Source: Mesaphorura yosii
Taxonomy: Eukaryota; Arthropoda; Collembola; Poduromorpha; Tullbergiidae
DNA: 21,057 bases
Assembly: GCA_009869945.1 (NCBI GenBank)
Contig: WIXG01000797.1
Location: 1 to 21,057 of the forward strand
Reading direction: 5' to 3'
Within the stretch, counting starts at the first letter, position 1. Every line of letters begins with the position of its first letter. Of the stretch, positions 20,333 to 21,057 are shown one piece after another. The position numbers and the translations under genes were made by a program. The notes below the pieces were generated by a model that saw only the letters and a program-made list of their open reading frames with translations, ran no database searches and was not told the DNA's origin.

Positions 20333-20809
20333 TTAATTACGCCTACCACTTGAATTCAGATTCAGTAGCGAAAGGGTAAGCACTTTTCCGTGGGAGTGAT
20401 GATAGATCAAATCAATATGCCAATAAACTGGATTGGATTTGTAATGAGTTGCTTATAGTTCTCACGAATTTGAACGTTCAATAAACCCGGTTCTCATTCT
20501 CACGTCTGCCTTCTAGATGAGACTCGGACATTCTCTTGGCTCTCAGAATCACAACGCTCCGCACAAAGCAAAGTAGCTCAACCAAATCCTCGAATGCATT
20601 GGGGTAGCAATGCCGTTTCCAGCCCGGAGTGTGTCCGGATATTCACCACGAATAGCTCTGGATAATTTATTTACCAAATACAGTTCCCAATTCATTATCG
20701 CAAAGCTCCGAATCATATATGACATTTCAAAAATGGCAAGCCGATGTGATTGTGATTCTCATGAGGTACAATCTTTGATCTAATCTAAGATCAACCAAGT
20801 CATCTTGTT
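20333..20809. other. Spacer between right ADH copy and the doubtful exon
   Basis: No gene seen. TTTATT at 20666-20671 reads AATAAA on the minus strand, about 140 bases past the right ADH stop, a likely poly(A) signal. A plus-strand AATAAA at 20480-20485 has no obvious gene to serve. Confidence 0.5.

Positions 20810-21057
<248 letters not shown>

Overview
This is a eukaryotic, gene-dense stretch of nuclear genome, most likely from an arthropod. Every multi-exon gene rebuilds cleanly through GT-AG introns, mostly 50-95 bp (one GC-AG), and the products are animal housekeeping and accessory proteins. A springtail or similar small-intron arthropod would fit, but that is only a guess: nothing visible fixes the taxon.

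Layout, left to right. 1-248 (+): last exon of a class III alcohol dehydrogenase (ADH5-type). 522-3688 (-): 12-exon prolyl endopeptidase with a signal peptide (PREP-A). 3689-5640: about 2 kb of gene-free DNA. About 5640-7479 (+): Tyr-rich protein of uncertain identity, possibly muscle, behind an AUG-free leader exon. 8418-9475 (+): secreted, probably GPI-anchored single-domain relative of CNPase (2H phosphoesterase). 10223-11187 (+): secreted protein of three cysteine modules, weakly Argos/giant-lens-like. 11571-14156 (+): 9-exon microsomal cytochrome P450. 14402-17491 (-): 14-exon cytosolic-type prolyl endopeptidase (PREP-B). 17718-19813 (-): PIG-W/GWT1 inositol acyltransferase of GPI-anchor synthesis. 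20102-20332 (-): doubtful exon coding a mitochondrial-presequence-like peptide. 20810-21057 (-): a second, inverted copy of the same ADH5 last exon.

Two families are duplicated inside the window. The PREP copies are old: they differ in intron content, cysteine content and predicted location. The ADH5 ends are nearly identical for 210 bp and then diverge abruptly. They form a terminal inverted repeat, with exact identity over the outermost 120 bp, so the window may be a contig bounded by a collapsed repeat.

No operon or single pathway links the genes. The most unusual proteins are the CNPase-like ectoprotein and the secreted PREP, which keeps one cysteine in its mature chain against eight in its cytosolic-type neighbour. 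Exon boundaries were inferred by hand from splice consensus, reading frame and family conservation, without transcript data.
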